Shown piece by piece: positions 11,761 to 24,545 of a stretch of 64,000 bases of DNA. A model generated the notes under the pieces. It was not told the DNA's origin, did no database searches, and saw nothing but the letters and a program-made list of their open reading frames with translations. Where the stretch lies: NCBI GenBank assembly GCA_012934845.2, contig WNNJ02003677.1, forward strand, positions 172,889 through 236,888, read 5' to 3'. Position 1 is the stretch's first letter, and each line of letters starts with the position of its first letter. The position numbers and the translations under genes were made by a program. The DNA comes from Pomphorhynchus laevis (lineage: Eukaryota; Acanthocephala; Palaeacanthocephala; Echinorhynchida; Pomphorhynchidae).

Positions 11761-12084
11761 ATTGTACGAAACAAACTCAACTCAAAAATGCTTTATTTCA
11801 ATATTTTCAAAAATCATTAATTAAAATTATGAATTTAAGGTGAAGTTTTAACTTTGACTACAAATTTTTTTATCATTTTGCTTATTGATTTGTTAATGTA
11901 AGGCCCGGGATCCAGTTGATGAATGCATAAATAAAACATTCTATGCAAATCATAAAACGTTAACGCTTAATTAATAAATAATGCATTAATAAATAAATTA
12001 TAATATATATAATTACCTATAATATAAATATTTTTATGTTAAATATTTAAAATAACGAAATATATAATGAAATTATGTAAGTTA

Positions 12085-12720
12085 ATTTCTAGCGGTAACA
12101 AACTATAAAATCGGAATATTGGACAATACAATTCAATGTAAAGTTATGGCAATACACTAATTGCATAATCGATAAACATGGATATATCAAACTTTTCCTT
12201 TTTAATAATTGTCCTCTGTTATGTCCAATTGACAAAAACATCTTCATCGGACTAGCAAAATATCTAAGATGCTTACTGTGTATTAAAGTTCTTATAATGT
12301 TTTGTTCAGAATATTTTGCTATTCTACGCTATACATAAATTAACTTTAAATGCATTTTTACAACTTCGACAATTTGGTTTTAAAACACAATTGAATCTTT
12401 AACATTTCGATGAAGTCACTTATTAAAAGATGCTTCAGTTAAATAAATGACAATTTAAAAGACGTATATTTTTTTACAAATTTAACAGTTTGCGCAATCT
12501 ATTTTAATTAAATATTTACAATTTAAATTTCCTTATTTTCTTACAGGCAAGTAAATATTATTACATCTTCAGTGATCTTACGTAATAGTAACCGTGTACC
12601 TTCTTTGCGAATAATTAACAACGTCAAATATTTAACATAAAAATAAGACAGAAAGAGCGAGCACGATAATTTCAAAGCCGATTTTAAAATCAAAAAGACC
12701 GTTTCATACAGTGCTTTGCA
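12085..12720 (-). repeat. Family R repeat, inverted copy
   Basis: Reverse complement of 4220-4730 over about 500 bp (for example GTCCTCTGTTATGTCCAATT and GTGCTCGCTCTTTTT read inverted). Its outer part (12085-12290) is also the reverse complement of 10690-10900, giving a pair of arms about 1.2 kb apart around the retroelement fragment at 11130-11760. Confidence 0.75.
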
Positions 12721-13173
12721 ATAAAAATATTAAATTAATTAAACTCCAAATGATGTTAAAATTTAAATTGAAATCAGTTTAAAAATAATCAATACAAAGT
12801 TCATTAGGCTCATTAAAAAATTGGAAAAATATTTGATTACTGCGTTGTATAAAAAGAAAGGTATAAAAAGAATGATGTTGTTCGTTATTAAAATAAATCG
12901 CGTCTACGATGAGAGATACAAAAGTGTATTTTTTAAGTTAACATTCAGTCGACTGTTGTATTTTTTAAATATTGGCAGAACGATCAGAGCCAAGAATTTT
13001 TAAACGTTAAACTGACAGTAAGATTTTAGCTTCTATGCCAGTTAGAGGAAGATGTTATGTGGACAATACCGAAATTAACGCAAATGTATATGGATGGATC
13101 GTGAATCATACCGCCTGGAAGAATATGAACATTATGAATATCATAATGTAATTTTAAGAATATGAAGAATATT
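12721..13173. other. AT-rich spacer with a diverged R motif
   Basis: 13013-13060 holds a decayed end motif (AGTAAGATTTTAGCTTCTAT). 13080-13120 (GAATCATACCGCCTGGAAG) matches 1775-1800. No gene seen; the 60-codon ORF at 12821-13003 has no signature. Confidence 0.5.
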
Positions 13174-14870
13174 AGTTAAGCTCGTTTACACCAATTAGCG
13201 TTTTTGTAAACTAAGAATGTACACATTATGTTCTTGAAGGCAGAACTCTAAAAAATTATGTTCTAAGCGTGTTGTTCTAAATGATGCCTTGTATCAAATA
13301 CTACTTTTAAATCAAATATTAATTTAAAATATAACAGTTTATATATAATAAATGTACAAGATATTTTGTAATTTAAATAACACATGAATAATAACTTTGT
13401 TTACAAAACTGTTTGATTTGACCGTGATATTGTATCTCGAGACCAAATTATACGGCGTTCATAAATGCAAAAGACATCAAATATGTTTTTGTATACATAG
13501 ATGAAAATAATGATTTTCTTTGGACGACGATATTTTTTAAAAACAAATTAGAATTTTAATAATTAGTTATACAATAAATCTATATAAAGGTAATATGACA
13601 TTTACAAATGCAAGCAAAAAATTTGTTCGCCCTCTTGTGCTTTTACTGTTAACGGCAGGATTGATAATATGATATAGATTTAGTTTTCTTACACGGAAAC
13701 AGAGTTTTGTTCAAATTCAATGAGTGTATAGTTTAAAAGAGTAAACGAAATATAAATGCCAAATAACAAATCTGACACTTTGAATTTAAAATTGATATTA
13801 TCTAAATTTGTAAAAATATTTCCAATATTAAATAATAAAATATTTAATATTGAATTATATCTACTATAATATAATATGACGTGTAAATATTTAACTTTGG
13901 ATAATATACGGTAATTATAATTTTTGATTTTACCGAAAAAATGTGTTGATACATTAGTACATGCATGATTGCTTAAATATATAGTTATAGTTTATCTTTT
14001 AGCATGTCATTGTGCACTTGAATCTCGAAATCTACTCTATAATGATTACGTAACATCACTGAAGAAATCAGAGTAATTACCTGCTTGTTTGAAAAGCGGA
14101 GTATTTAAATTGTAACTTATTTATAATTAAAATAAATCGAGCAAACGATTGTATTTGTAACAAATTATACGTTCTTCAAGCTAATATTTACTTAGCTGAT
14201 GCATTTTTTAATAAATGACTTTATTAGATAGTTAAAGCTTCAATTGTGTTTAAAACAAAATTGTTTAAATTGAAAAAGTGCATTTAGAGTTAAGTTATCT
14301 AAAGCGGAGGTTTGCAAATTATTCAGAACAAAAAATTTTAAGAGCTTAAACACACAGTAAGCATCTAAGCTTTAATGCTAGTCCGATGATGATGTTTTTG
14401 TCCATTGGACATAACAGAGGACACTATAAAAAAAAAGTTTAGTACATTCATGTGTATCGTTCTATATTCCGGTTTAACTGTTGGTTATCGGTAGAAATTA
14501 ACTGTTTCTCTATGCAGTTTGAAAATAATAGACTTTCTTTTACTAAAAATCAGAACATACACTTCATATAATTTCCTCGAATAATTAGTTATACAATTTT
14601 TTTAAAATAAATCGCGCAAACAGTTGGATTTGTATTAAATTATAGGTTTTTAAATTAACATTTACTGAACTGATGCTTTCTTTAAAACCGACATTTTAAG
14701 TATTTTAAGATTCAAGTATTGCCTGATTAATTTTTTAATAAATTACTTTATTAATTAGTTAAAGATTCAACTGTGTCAAAAACCAAATTGATTTAGTTGT
14801 AAAAATTCATTAATAGTTAAAAATCAGTAGGCATTTGAGCTATAATGCTAGTCAGATGTTGATGTTTTAT
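13174..14870 (+). repeat. Family R repeat, right cluster (611-bp block copy 2 plus R ends)
   Basis: 13174-13789 is the partner of 1806-2416. 14003-14425 is almost identical to 3260-3690, including the end motif (14351-14425). The interval between these blocks is 214 bp here and about 840 bp in the left cluster, so one copy has an internal indel. A diverged end motif lies at 14823-14870. Non-coding. Confidence 0.75.
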
Positions 14871-15131
14871 GGGACTAGCCAATTAATGTGTTTGAAATAT
14901 ACATTCACAAATGTTTCTCATACTTTAATAAATTAAATTGCTTAATGATATGTTATTTGTTGAACCATTTCTATTATCTTTGCGTTCTTGCGGCATTCTA
15001 ACTAGAGGAAGAGGAAAAACAATGCATTTACAGCAAGTTAAGCGAAAAACGAATCCACTACAATTACACCGATTATTGTAAGCCAGCAAAGGCAAAGTGA
15101 GTATTAGCATCAACTATCAGTGATAGTCGAT

Positions 15132-15162
15132 GCAAACGCAGCAAACGCATTGCTGCGTTTGC
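15132..15162. repeat. Perfect 13-bp inverted repeat
   Basis: GCAAACGCAGCAA (15132-15144), a 5-nt spacer, then TTGCTGCGTTTGC (15150-15162). It lies about 620 bp downstream of the HAT1 stop. It may be a relic transposon end or a chance hairpin. Confidence 0.7.
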
Positions 15163-15782
15163 TAAACAGATCAACTTCTAAACGTAATAGCATAAAATTC
15201 TGCGCTAAATTAAATTTAATTTAAATGTTATTTAATTTAGCCCAGAAGAAAGCGAAGTTCTTTGAATTTTCGAAAATTCAATTCTGTCAGTGTATATGTA
15301 AATGCTCCGTATATTAAGTAATCTGTTTGTATTTCCTAAACAGAATATTGGGGAAATGCAACAATTAAATTAAAATTTATTATAAGTTATATATTTTTAG
15401 TAGAGTTTATATTAAATTTGAATGTAATCCTTAAATTTGATGTTCATCTTTGCTTTGAATTTGTTAATTGATTCTGCGCCAATGTAAAGAATTGTAATAT
15501 TTTATTGAAAATTTCATGCCAAAAAATGATTTGATTAAATCTGAAATTTTGATTTAACTGAAATTAAATAACTTTAATTTCAGTTAAAATGTTAAATCTT
15601 ATATTTTTTAATTTTGCGATACACTTTAATATTAATTCGTTAGTTTCTAGTATGAAATTACAACGAGCAAATTATCAATAATTAAACGTGGAATTTTAGA
15701 GAGAATGCTCTCAGATACTACGCAAAAAAAATTACACGATGATTACACGATATGTTGATTTGTACATATTTAAAAACTAGTA
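15163..15782. other. HAT1 3' flank
   Basis: AT-rich DNA downstream of the HAT1 stop on the minus strand. AATAAA-type words on the minus strand occur near 15380 and 15500 and could serve polyadenylation. A second AT hairpin (GCTAAATTAAAT, 15204-15215, with ATTTAATTTAGC, 15230-15241) is present. No ORF of note. Confidence 0.4.
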
Positions 15783-18700
15783 TCACTTTGAATGTCGTAG
15801 AAACGCCTCTGCTGTTGCTTCAAATGTCAAGTATGTATCTTCAACACAACGATCCAGTAGCTCCTCTTGCATAATCCGCTCTTCGTTTTTCAAAGGTATC
15901 TTCTCTTGCTTTTCAATCAAAAGTAGAAACGAACAATTAACGTAATGAAATGAGTTAAAAATTGGTTATTAAAGACATACCATGTGCTTTTTGGTCAGCA
16001 TAGACTTTATATCGTTTTTTAAGGTTGCAATGTCATCACGTTTCTCGTTCTTAATCATGCTAACTATTCTAAGGATGTAATAAACACGACGCAAGGAATC
16101 CTTGTAATACGAAATTAATTAGGATTAAACAAAATAAAATTATTACCACGGACGCTTTAGTACGAATATTTCCTTCTGTGTACATCTCCTGGGTAAATCC
16201 GGTGGCCAGTTTATCAGCTGCAAACGCTTGCAACTTAGAACACCACTTTGTAAGAAGAATATCGCGAACCATGACGAAATCAGCATTTGGTATTTCGGCT
16301 ATACAAAACAGATTAGTGATGCATCTTATAGAATTCGGATTAAATCTAACATTTAAAGCATTTCGTAAACAAAACTATTGAAGTTTCATTTATAAAGATA
16401 TGCTGAGAATAGCAGAATAGCTAAAGGCAGTAGAAGTAGATAGTAGGAAGGGCTCGTTATAGTATGAAATATTTCTAATTATTCGGTATTCGATTTCGAG
16501 GTAGAAATGCAATGCTTTTTCGAATAAATTTTAAAAATCAAAAAATTTTGAGTTATAAAACTGTTACACCAAATCTGAATTATGGAAAATATTTAGATTA
16601 AGGTATTTGTATATTTAAATTTATTTATAGTACAAAATACTTGAATTCAGTTAGCTGATCTAATTCCTTTACAGCCTTCTTAAAAATAAAAGCTACTTCT
16701 GATTTTGCTTATGCGAGTTGATATTCATATTTGTAATTTTTAGTAAATCTTTAAATTTTTATCATAAAACAAATAATTGTTTTAAAGGAAAAAAACAAAT
16801 ATAAAATTTTACTATTTATTAAAATTGTGTAGTTAAAGTAATAACTACTCAAACAGCAAATAAAATCAGCAAGGATAAAAATGATCATTATAAATTCATT
16901 ATAAATTACACACTTCTACATCTGTGGACATAAAATAAAATAGAGTAAGTATTCGTTTAACAAATAAAAATTATTTAGATTATAAAAATTCTTATATTTT
17001 ATTTAATTTTTATATAATATGCATATATTTTAATGATTAATAATCATTAATTTTACTTGATAATTATACCCAACATAAGTAAATAAAGAAATATTTACTT
17101 TAGATAAGTAAATAAAATTATACTAATTTACTTAAAAATCATAAAAATGAATTTATAATGTATTTTATTTTATATTTCAATTGATTAGAAAATAACATTA
17201 TTTTCCAATTAATTCAAATGTTATAATTATAGCATCATATAATGCTATGATACTGTTTAATTTTACATGAAATATAAAATTTTTAAATTAAAATAACATT
17301 AAAATCATAAATTGTACACAACTATATTACAAAGAAATTGAAATACAATCTAAAAAACATGTGATTGTCGTGTGCTGCCTCGAGAATGCACGAATCATTT
17401 CCTCGTTGAATTGCAGCACTCCAGCGTTTTATGAAAAACATGGCCGCTTGGGGCTCCCGGGTGGTGCCTCAATATTTAATATAAATATTTAATATATTAT
17501 ATTTAATATAAATATTTAATATATTATATAAAATATTATATTATTATATTATAACATTTTATAATAATTAACATATTATATATTATAATATTAATTATAA
17601 ATATAATTAAAATCATATGTATAACTTTGATTTATAAAATTATAAATATAATTTTATATATAAAATGTAAAATGTTAAAATGAGTTTTATATCTAATTGT
17701 GTGTGCGATCAAATTTAAGTCTAAAACGAGAACTTGCTCTAGAGCATAAATTCAAAATGTTATATTTTAGTTATAGTTTTGAAACAAAACGTTTTACAAA
17801 TTTTATAAAATGAAACATTTTAATAATACTTTATTTTAATAATCATTAATGACACCTTTTCAGTTTGCTAAAGCTTAACATAAATATACTCTCAATTTGA
17901 TAAGCTATACGCATTTAATACTTCATTATGCGAAAAACGGCGATTTAATAAACGTTTGTAAGAGCTTTGTTGTTATCTGAAATTTAGAATATAAAAATAT
18001 AGAACTAAGAACATCAGCTATTTAAAGAAAGACTATAGTAATAAGCAAATCTTTTAAACAAATGGTTTTAGTTTTGGTTTTAAAAAGAAAACCTTGTTTC
18101 AGCTAACTCATATGTTCAAATCAATATTGAGCCAAACCATTATTGACTAATGAATTTCGTGCACACGGTAAATGATTTTTTTAAAATTAGTAAGGAAAGT
18201 TACTTTTTAAATTACCAAAATATTACAAAAAAATTTCAATAAAATGTATTTAAAGTTCTTAAATATATTAAATAACTATAAAAAACTATTAATTATAAAA
18301 TTTTAATAACTAAGAACTGTGAATGATTAAATTGTACGAGCAGTTTGGATAGAGTTTCAGCATATATAGTTCCAGTCATGTGATTTTATTAATACATACC
18401 TGTTATATCTTTAACGTCGTCTTTGTTGAAGTAATTATAAACAGAGTCTAACATCTTAGAACCGTGACCTCTGCGTTGAAATGGAGGCAAGACTAATAGC
18501 TGACTAAATAAAAAATAATAATTTCATTAAAATCATGACGTACAATAACACAATTTTCAAACACTTCCTAATATATAAAGTGTTTTATAATATATGCATA
18601 ACAGCAATTTGTAATTCAAAATTCGTTTGCATATCAAACGATTTTTGATATCAACGTGCTAAAATATTTAAGAAAAACTTATTATTTGCCTATTGACAAG

Positions 18701-21700
18701 TAAATGGAAATGACAGCTAATTTAATAAGAAAATGACAGTTGATTCAATGAAATTAAAGCGTATCTGGTAAAAATTTAAAATGATATTGAGTCATACAGC
18801 AAAAACAAGTGATCAGAAAAGATATACGTGACCAATAAAGAATAATATTTTAATTTCATTTTAATATATTTTATAATTTAATTTTTATATTAAAATTACA
18901 ATTATAAATAATGAATAATTGAAACACGAAAATAAAAAGTTCATTTTTAAAACTCAATACTTTGAACGTTTACTTATTGATGCGTGTGCTGGGAAAATCG
19001 AGGAATTTGAAACGACAACCGGATCATCGGGCAAATGTACATATAATGTAAAAATATTTAAATGTATTGCTGGCATGCAATCTTTCAATAAGTGATAACA
19101 TAAAGATTATCAAGAAATGTCAATATAAATTAGCAGCAGCTTGGCGTTAAATTATACGGTAATTTTAACGAAACTAATATGTTTATTGAATCACAAATAT
19201 ACAATAACTTATATAGCAATGAAATGATTTTAGTAAACAATCACAAGTATCCCAGTGAGCTTTTCTACCACAAACCAAATGCAATCAATGATTTTTTATA
19301 AAGACCATGTAAAACGGTTTTAGGTCTTTCGCATTAATTTTATGTGATAATTTGATATTCATTGATCGTGCTAACCTGACTCTCGGACGAATTTTGTCCA
19401 AATATGCATAGAATTTGAACAAAGTGCAGAATGCAATAGGAGCATATCGCTTTTGCTTATCGCTCGTCAAGTACTCCTCGAAGCTAAAGCAGTTCATAAT
19501 TAAAAAATGGAAATAAGAATATTTCAAACGTTATGAATATTTCCCAGCGATCGTTATTCAAATCAATTGAATTGCCTGCATCTATAAAAAAGAATATGAA
19601 CGTCTCAAGACCCTTGTAAAATGTTTGAAATTCTTTATCAGAAGCATCGCATCGTTGAACAAAAAATCTTCGTTTACTACCCTCGGACTCTAAATGTTAA
19701 AAGTTTAAACAAAATTTAATAATAAATTTGTTTTGCAGGTTAAATTAATAGATAATTTATTTGAAATAAAAAAAGTTATTAAACATTTATATTTAGTTAA
19801 AGTTAACGGATTATAACCGTCTATTAGTGATTATTTATATTTCGTCTATTAGAAATCAGAAAACTACATTCAAGCCATACAATTAATTAAAAATATTTTT
19901 TTAATTAATCCGATTTTTAAATAGTTGGTACTGATCCATATTATCTGTTAGTTATATATCTGTTAGCATATTCAGAAAATTACATTTTCTGATGATGCTA
20001 ACAGTAGTTAGCGAGATATCAAAAATAATTTCTTCTTTTCTCTGATACCGCTCAAATAATTATTAATCCAAATTTAATAAATTAAAAATTTAAATTAATC
20101 TAAAATATTTAAATTAATCATAATTAACAATTTAATTTATAAGTAAAGAATTACATGTAACCATTATCAATTAATAATATTTAAATCAAACAATAAAATA
20201 TTTAAAATATGTACATGTTTATTGTAAATTTTGACAAGTTAAACCAAAAAATGATGAATTAATAAACTACATTAAAACATTTAGTTGATCCTAAAAATGC
20301 ATTTAATAGTTTAGAATTTGTATTTTTTAAATAAAATTTGTACATCCAATGAAGATTATCAAACTTCATATAGGATTTTTCGATCCTGTTAGATAAAATC
20401 CGTGGTAAAATATTAAGTGGACTGTTCAATTGAATATGAGTCCGTCAGCGCCATGTGTTCAATTAAGCAGAATGAACATATCTTACAAGGTAGAGTTGTC
20501 TTAAAACTTAAAGACAAATATTTTGATAATCAATTATTTATTATTAAATAATATTAAATATTATTAATAAGTGGTTCATATAAATAAATTAATACAAATA
20601 GCTTTTTTCAAATAAATTAATATTATGTCAGTTCAGACAAAATTTCTAGATTTGATTCAATTATAGTAAAACTTTATTTAGCAGATAATTTATTTTTAAT
20701 TATTTATTTAGTAAACGTATTTGACGAAGGTTAAACTTTAAAAAAGATTCACTCCCATAAGTGATAATTATCAGTGCAGATAATTATATAATAATTAGAA
20801 AATCACATATTATCAGTTAATTGCCATTATTATCAGATAATTACCATAATTACTAGTTAATTACCAAAATTACTAGATAATTATCATAATCACTAGATAA
20901 GTATATGATAATTACCCAGTATTATTCGATATTATCAGGTAATTATAAGACAATTATAAGATATTACCAGGTAATTACCATAATTATTAGATAATTATAA
21001 GATATTATCAAACAATTACCGTAATTATCATAATTATCAGTGCAGTTTAACTCTCTCAAGTGATAATTATCGATACATATAATTATATAATAATCAGATA
21101 ATCACATATTATCAGATAATTACCCATAATTATTAGATAATTATCAGATATAATCAAACAATTACCATAATTATTAGATAATTAGCAGATATTATCAAAC
21201 AATTACTGTAATTATCATAATTATCAGACAATTACCATAATTATCAAATGATTATCATAATTAACAGATATTCATGATAATTATTAGATAATTAGCAGAT
21301 ATTATCAAACAATTACTGTAATTATCATAATTATCAGATAATTACCTTAATTATCAGATGATTGCCATAATTAACAGATATTCATGATAATTATTAGATA
21401 ATTAGCAGATATTATCAAACAATTACTGTAATTATCATATAATTATCATAATTATCATATAATTATCATAATTATCAGATAATTTCATTATAATTGTATA
21501 TGATCAGTGCAGATAACAGTCGAACCGGAGTTTATTCATACCGAGAATTTTTTATTTATTCGAATAGTAAAACATGTAGACTAATAATTTTTTAATGTTC
21601 AAACCTTTCATATATGAACGAACTGTTTCACCCCAAAGAACAGACTTCTCAGCTCGCAACCATTCGATGAATTGTTCAGAATCTGTTGTAAAATTTTCCG

Positions 21701-24545
21701 GCAAGTACTTTTTCAGAACTTCTTCAATGTTTGTAGGCTAATTCATATCCAAGTCATTTATATAAGTAACCATGTAATTGCAAACCTCAAGATCGCTAGA
21801 CTTCACCTTTTCTCTATACTTAATGTTTAAAAGGCATTTCATAGAGCAGGCAAGAAAATGTATATTCACTATTAGATCGCGATATCCGAATATTAGCTCT
21901 CTAGATAAAACGTAAGTGTTTAATTAGATTCAAAACAAATAAAAACGATCATCTAACTTTAAATCAATGATGTTCTTTTCATTTTTGTTAATTTTTATTT
22001 TTAAAAATTTTTAAAACCAGAAATTAATTACCAAAAAGTGATATCAGGCTAAAGTTATATCAAAACCCGAACAAGATTAATTACCAACAAGCTAAAACTA
22101 TTCCATCATAAATATAGGGCCCATTCACTAGACAAGTTATGATCAGCCCATTTATTTTACAAAAAAGGTTAAACTAACTGAATTACTATTATTATCATAT
22201 TTGTGATAATATATGATATTATATAATATGTAATATATTATATAATATATTACATAATATATTATAATATATTATTATGTAATATGTAATATGTTACACA
22301 AATATGTGATATTATATAATATCACATATTTGTGATAATATATATGATAGTATATGACGGGTTTTCTGCTGCATTTCATAACCAGTTCAATGATTACGGG
22401 ATTGTAGTCCGCGAGATCCCCAGCGATGGTAACTTCCTATTTCACGACTCTTTGACCAGATTACGGGTAATTTTGATAATCACTTCGAGTATCGTGCGAA
22501 TGTTTGCGACTACCGTGAGGCCAACAAGACGGAGTTTGCACATTTCTTCGCGAACTTTGACAAATCGATCGCGCAACTTCGCAAACCGTGCGTGCTTGCC
22601 AGAAATGAGGCAGTGGTATCCTTTGTTCTCCTCAAAGGCGTTTCCATTGTCATTCACCAGAATGGAATTATGCCATTGATTATTAACAGCAACACGATCA
22701 GCGAGGATTGTAGCCATGATCTTTTACATGTCCTTAACATAGAGAGAGCCGGCCTCCTTCTTGTTGGACTACAAGAGCGATAAGGAAAACAGTTTTGAAG
22801 CAAATCGACAAATCGAAGTTGAGGAAACGTAGCTTCACATTCCAATCACCGCAACGAGCACTACAATAGCCTGCGGAGGATAGACAACTACGGAACAGAC
22901 CAGCTTCAGTCAACCTTCGCGATTTGTGGCCGCCGAGGGACACGACGCTGCCCACAATAAGAGGGAAACCGCTAAACCCTTAACTTACACTCATCGTACT
23001 GATTTTAATTTTATTTAATGTCTTTTGTTTTAATCCTATTAATCTGTATAAAAACGAATAAGTTGTAAGTATTTATACTTTTAACAAAGAATATGTAACT
23101 ACAATCTAAACTTCGCCTAACGTTAGCCGAATAACGTGATATAAATATTTGAGATAAAGTAAAATTATATTTTCAAAGGAATACAATACTGCATTGGGAT
23201 AAACGATATAAATTTAATATCTAACGTCAATTAAAATACTTTTAAAATTCCTAAAGCCTGTCATTAAAAAATGTAAGCGTGCAAAGTTTTAATACTACTA
23301 ACTTCGATGTGATTTTCTTCCATCCATTATTCAAAATATGCCACTTACAACTTGTTGGTAAAGAATCGATTGTGTCAATTCATATATTTGAGTCGCTTAT
23401 TGAAAATATAAATATCACAGTAAAAATTTAATCTTCGAAAGTATATCTTCAACGTTAGAAAAAAAGTCTATTTTTCAGCTAGGTAGTGTTTTAGCCTGTA
23501 GATTTTTTTATTCATTCTATGGTAATTTTCTACCATATAAATACATGTATTAGATCAGCAGAGCATTGGAAATCGAATGCAATCTGTTTGACACAATCAA
23601 ATCATATTGAAATAACTGAACACTAATCTCGCAACTAATTGTAACAATTATAAGTCAGGAAGAAACTAAGGATTTCATGTAATTCTACGTAATTAGAACA
23701 AGTATATTTTAATTCTTTTAGAATTAAAATATTTTAAATTCTAAAATATTTTTTATTCTATTTCAAATTTTAATTTCTATTTTAACTTCATCACAATTAC
23801 TGACAATTAAAAGTAGTTTTTATAATAAAACAAGTTTTAAATTGCGTGACAAAAATAGTTCGATAGATACGTAGTGGATTTATTATAATAAAGCAATAAA
23901 TTATAATAAAGCAATAAATTATAATATTATATAATATTAGTTATAATATTATAATATTATAATAAAGCAATAAATTATAATTACACAAAGCGATAATGAC
24001 AAATAGATTTATGATAAAAGATTTAATTATTTCTAAGATAAAGAAATAATTTCGGTGTGCGACTTGACACAGCTATTACAGTTCGTTCAAACAGATAAGC
24101 ATATTTTCGGTGTGCGACTTGACACAGCTGTTACAGTTCGTTCAAAGTCGTATAATTAATCAAAATCCAGAAGGTCACTTACTTTTGACCGAAAATTTGA
24201 TGTGCATATTCCGGATGAAAGCTGCAGTCATCGTCGTAGCCATGCTGGCATTCAATCAGTTCCCGCTTGTGCCGCACTATAAAACGAGTTAGATAACTGC
24301 AAATTTACGATTCGGACAGAATGTGTTGATAAAAAAGCATAGACATTTGTAATTTAAGGTAACCATTTCATAAATGGTATAATTTTAAGAAAGAAAATTA
24401 TAAAAATTTTCAGTAAATAATTTGAGCAAAAGAAGACACTAGAATTGTTTAAATTTAAATAACCATCACCGTGTAAAGATAAGCTGCATTGACTGATAAT
24501 GTTAAAATTGAATGAAGTGTCGTGATCTGCATAGTACTGCTCATG
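15783..24545 (-). CDS. HAT1: Histone acetyltransferase type B catalytic subunit, 5' exon missing
   Basis: HAT1 (KAT1) acetylates newly made histone H4 (family knowledge). I assembled ten minus-strand exons by matching the family: 24545-24470, 24276-24183, 21900-21786, 21737-21605, 19689-19530, 19483-19376, 18503-18400, 16298-16147, 16100-15981, 15908-15783. All junctions are GT-AG and keep frame, giving about 395 residues (human protein 419). Landmarks: FHPEYAHQIFG in the N-terminal domain; DERW-like NNDRWEIF; RPRVSQLLVLPPFQRRGHG with acetyl-CoA-binding QRRGHG; DITAE with the catalytic Glu; RRVYYILRI; stop TGA at 15785-15783. The first exon shown follows an AG acceptor and has no in-frame Met, so at least one upstream exon is unplaced. 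Three introns are only 48, 46 and 46 nt. No lesion seen in these exons. Confidence 0.93.
16299..18399 (-). other. HAT1: HAT1 intron (2101 nt), AT-rich
   Basis: Joins DIT to AEIPNADF. Mostly AT-rich, with TATTTAATATAAATATTTAA-type simple sequence at 17460-17660. A GC-richer patch at 17365-17465 (contains GGGGCTCCCGGGTGGTGCC) stands out but I do not recognise it. Confidence 0.8.
20760..21490. repeat. AATTATCAGAT-type satellite with a 110-bp higher-order period
   Basis: Degenerate units of about 10-12 nt (ATAATTATCAGATAATTACC and variants) fill about 730 bp. From about 21175 a longer unit repeats: ATTAGCAGATATTATCAAAC occurs at 21181, 21291 and 21401, exactly 110 bp apart. It lies inside the 1915-nt HAT1 intron between exons 21737-21605 and 19689-19530. 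Confidence 0.85.
22185..22350. repeat. TA-rich simple repeat
   Basis: Runs of ATATTATATAATATG-like words, ending in CACATATTTGTGATAATATA, with extensive self-complementarity. It directly precedes the OTU relic within a HAT1 intron. Confidence 0.7.
22365..22800 (+). pseudogene. OTU-domain deubiquitinase relic (OTUD3-like)
   Basis: One frame gives DYGIVVREIPSDGNFLFHDS, matching the OTU core REVPxDGNCLFRAL; the catalytic Cys of DGNC is Phe here. After a one-base frame change near 22450 the text continues DQITGNFDNHFEYRANVCDY, then REANKTEFAHFFANFDKSIA, then LRKPCVLARNEAVVSF and VSIVIHQNG. This order (DQLxG, FDKHVASLxKPGTFAGNDAIVAF, VVIHQ) is that of OTUD3-type proteins. It lies on the strand opposite HAT1, within a HAT1 intron, and no introns interrupt the homologous stretch. 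A retrocopied gene is likely. Loss of the nucleophile and the frameshift mean no deubiquitinase activity. Confidence 0.75.
22980..24050. other. HAT1 intron remainder, AT-rich
   Basis: Part of the 2282-nt intron between exons 24276-24183 and 21900-21786. Simple ATTATAATAAAGCAATAAAT sequence at 23880-23985. No other feature recognised. Confidence 0.6.
24051..24150. repeat. 54-bp tandem duplication in HAT1 intron
   Basis: TTTCGGTGTGCGACTTGACA begins near 24051 and again near 24105, followed both times by CAGCT-TTACAGTTCGTTCAAA. The two copies differ at a few bases. They lie about 35 nt beyond the donor of the exon ending at 24183. Confidence 0.8.

Noticed and set aside
19285-19527. Independent 80-codon gene on the minus strand
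   Set aside because: Its start lies inside a 46-nt intron; the coding part is the HAT1 exon 19483-19376.
22734-22955. Minus-strand ORFs across the OTU relic
   Set aside because: They are shadows of the plus-strand OTU homology and resemble no known protein; HAT1 splices from the exon ending at 24183 to the one starting at 21900, skipping this region.
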